A stretch of 7,401 nucleotides of DNA from an uncultured Erysipelotrichaceae bacterium (GTDB lineage: Bacteria; Bacillota_I; Bacilli_A; Acholeplasmatales; Anaeroplasmataceae), in the NCBI GenBank assembly GCA_902783745.1, contig CACZRY010000047.1:1-7401 (forward strand), read 5' to 3'. The translations under genes were made by a program, and so were the position numbers. Below are positions 6,479 to 7,401 of the stretch, in pieces. How positions within the stretch are numbered: the first letter of the stretch is position 1; each line of letters begins with the position of its first letter. Under the pieces are notes generated by a model. The model was not told where the DNA came from, ran no database searches, and saw only the letters and a list, made by a program, of their open reading frames with translations.

Positions 6479-6509
6479 ACTATCAACCCCTAAGTGATGT
6501 CTTTATTAG

Positions 6510-6538
6510 ATTTTAACACACTTTTAAATTAAAATAAA
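6510..6538 (-). promoter_or_regulatory. Extended -10 promoter of the GGDEF-EAL gene
   Basis: On the minus strand TGT-TAAAAT (6518-6510) is preceded by TTTATT (6538-6533) with a 17-bp spacer. A start near 6503 leaves about 24 nt to the ATG. The arms CACTTT (6519-6524) and AAAGTG (6545-6550) flank the -35 and could be an operator. The same -35, spacer and extended -10 precede the DUF697-like gene. Confidence 0.45.
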
Positions 6539-6605
6539 TCTATTAAAGTGGTATCTACTAATAAAAGACATAAATAATTGAAAGTAATAAAAAAGGAATA
6601 TAGAT

Positions 6606-6626
6606 TTTATAAGTATAACTTATAAA
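6606..6626. repeat. 21-bp perfect palindrome upstream of the GGDEF-EAL gene
   Basis: The arm TTTATAAGT (6606-6614) and its exact complement ACTTATAAA (6618-6626) are separated by ATA. The site is about 100-120 bp upstream of the proposed phosphodiesterase start and about 45 bp from the metY terminator. It has no U tract, so it is not a terminator. It resembles a dimeric regulator site. On the minus strand it also overlaps a TATACT that could serve as a -10 behind TTGTCT at a 19-bp spacing. Function is inferred only. Confidence 0.45.
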
Positions 6627-6670
6627 GTAAATAATTAGACAAAAGTTCATTTTTTATGAAAGTGTTTTTA

Positions 6671-6697
6671 TAAAAAAAGTCTATCAAACGATAGACT
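6671..6697 (-). terminator. Intrinsic terminator of metY
   Basis: An 8-bp perfect stem, AGTCTATC (6678-6685) with GATAGACT (6690-6697), closes on a four-base loop. On the minus transcript it is followed by a run of U residues (6678-6672). It begins 8 nt past the metY stop, so metY is probably not co-transcribed with the phosphodiesterase gene. Confidence 0.85.
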
Positions 6698-6705
6698 AAT
6701 TTTTA

Positions 6706-7401
6706 TTAAATGAATGATAATGCATTCTTTATATCTTCAATAATATCTTCTTTTGCTTCAATACCACAAGAGAAACGAATTCCTTCTGGTGCAACACCAC
6801 AAGCCTTTAATTCATCTTCAGTTAGCTGACGATGTGTTGATGATGCTGGATGTAATACACAAGTATGAGCATCTGCAACATGTGTCGCAATAATTGCAAG
6901 CTTTAAATGCTTCATAAATTCTTCTGCAGCCTTTCTTCCGCCTTTAACACCGAAAGAAACAACACCACATGAACCATTAGGTAAGTATTTCTTAGCTAAA
7001 TCATAATATTTATCACCCTTAAGGCTAGGGTATGAAACCCAAGACACTTTATCATTTGATGCTAAGAATTCTGCAACAGCTTGGGCATTTTCACAATGTC
7101 TTTTTACTCTTACTGCTAAAGATTCAAGACCTAAATTAAGAATATATGCATTCATTGGAGAAGGAATAGAACCTAAGTCTCTCATTAATTGAGCAGTACA
7201 CTTAGTAATAAATGCACCTTCCTTACCAAATTTTTCTGCGTAAGTAATTCCATGATATGATTCATCTGGAGTACAAAGACCTGGGAACTTATCTTTATGA
7301 GCCATCCAGTCAAAACGACCAGAATCAACAATAACACCACCTACTGTAGCATCATGACCATCCATATACTTAGTTGTTGAGTGGATAACAATATCAGCAC
7401 C
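6706..7401 (-). CDS. metY: O-acetylhomoserine sulfhydrylase (MetY), C-terminal part, leaves the right edge
   Basis: The frame is open to base 7401 and shows the last 231 residues; full-length relatives have about 420-430, so roughly half is outside the window. It is a cytoplasmic PLP enzyme of the Cys/Met metabolism family. It replaces the acetyl group of O-acetylhomoserine with sulfide to give homocysteine for methionine. The fragment begins GADIVIHSTTKYMDGHDATV, with the PLP-binding lysine in STTKY (visible residue 11). It goes on with GGVIVDSGRFDW, then SYHG, then LRDLG-type and GLESLAVR segments, and near the end LHPASSTHRQL and IRFSCGIE, all in family order. An internal ATG at 7365 is not the start, since coding continues upstream. 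G+C is higher than in the neighbours, as expected for a conserved, well-expressed gene. Its promoter is out of view. Identification is firm; a cystathionine gamma-synthase relative is less likely because of the long YLPNG/GRK segment. Confidence 0.94.
   Translation of the reverse strand, partial: GADIVIHSTTKYMDGHDATVGGVIVDSGRFDWMAHKDKFPGLCTPDESYHGITYAEKFGKEGAFITKCTAQLMRDLGSIPSPMNAYILNLGLESLAVRVKRHCENAQAVAEFLASNDKVSWVSYPSLKGDKYYDLAKKYLPNGSCGVVSFGVKGGRKAAEEFMKHLKLAIIATHVADAHTCVLHPASSTHRQLTEDELKACGVAPEGIRFSCGIEAKEDIIEDIKNALSFI

Noticed and set aside
6558..6650. A 30-codon minus-strand frame with a hydrophobic product (MNFCLIIYFISY...) in the gap before the EAL gene
   Set aside because: No ribosome binding site precedes the ATG, and hydrophobic short frames are common in AT-rich DNA; the 21-bp palindrome lies within it.
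6706..7365. The ATG at 7365 as the metY start
   Set aside because: Coding continues upstream in frame to the window edge with GADIVIHSTTKY, which contains the PLP lysine, so this Met is internal.

Overview
The window is AT-rich, compact bacterial DNA that reads cleanly in the standard code. Strong Shine-Dalgarno sites (GGAGG, AAGGAG, AAGGGGG, GAGGTG), intrinsic terminators with U tracts, and a Bacillus-type ExoA and MetY point to a low-GC Bacillota (Firmicutes), probably a gut-type member of Clostridia or Bacilli. I cannot place it more closely from sequence alone. Base composition is uneven. Lines sampled by eye in the P-loop gene are about 12-20% G+C, while the metY fragment is roughly 28-43%.

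Layout, left to right. (1) Position 1-26 (minus) is the first eight codons of a gene leaving the left edge. It starts with TTG behind a perfect GGAGG, and has its own promoter and a cluster of short repeats upstream. (2) 157-909 (minus) is an ExoA/exonuclease III AP endonuclease. (3) It is divergent from 1015-2361 (plus), a multi-pass GT-C (ArnT/PMT-like) glycosyltransferase; the two share a 105-bp promoter region. (4) The glycosyltransferase converges on a four-repeat Sel1-like protein (2396-2929, minus) across a bidirectional terminator. The Sel1 promoter has a GTTCA/TGAAC inverted repeat between its -35 and -10. (5) A minus-strand block follows, in transcription order: a c-di-GMP phosphodiesterase with a degenerate GGDEF and an intact EAL domain (6478-4871), a P-loop kinase-like protein 17 nt behind it (4853-4122), and a DUF697/YcjF-like membrane protein 58 nt further on (4063-3056). 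A strong terminator closes the block. (6) At the right edge is the C-terminal part of an O-acetylhomoserine sulfhydrylase (MetY, 7401-6706, minus) with its own terminator.

How they fit together: exoA (DNA repair) and metY (methionine synthesis) are housekeeping genes. The centre looks like signalling and envelope biology: a likely c-di-GMP hydrolase, an unassigned P-loop protein probably co-transcribed with it, a DUF697 membrane protein with a very similar promoter (TTTATT-N17-TAAAAT preceded by TGT), a Sel1 scaffold, and an orphan lipid-linked-sugar glycosyltransferase. I see no CRISPR array, transposon, tRNA or rRNA. No gene-free stretch exceeds 300 bp; the longest, 6479-6705, holds a promoter, a 21-bp palindrome and the metY terminator. 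The best candidate for something undescribed is the phosphodiesterase/P-loop pair with the membrane protein behind it.
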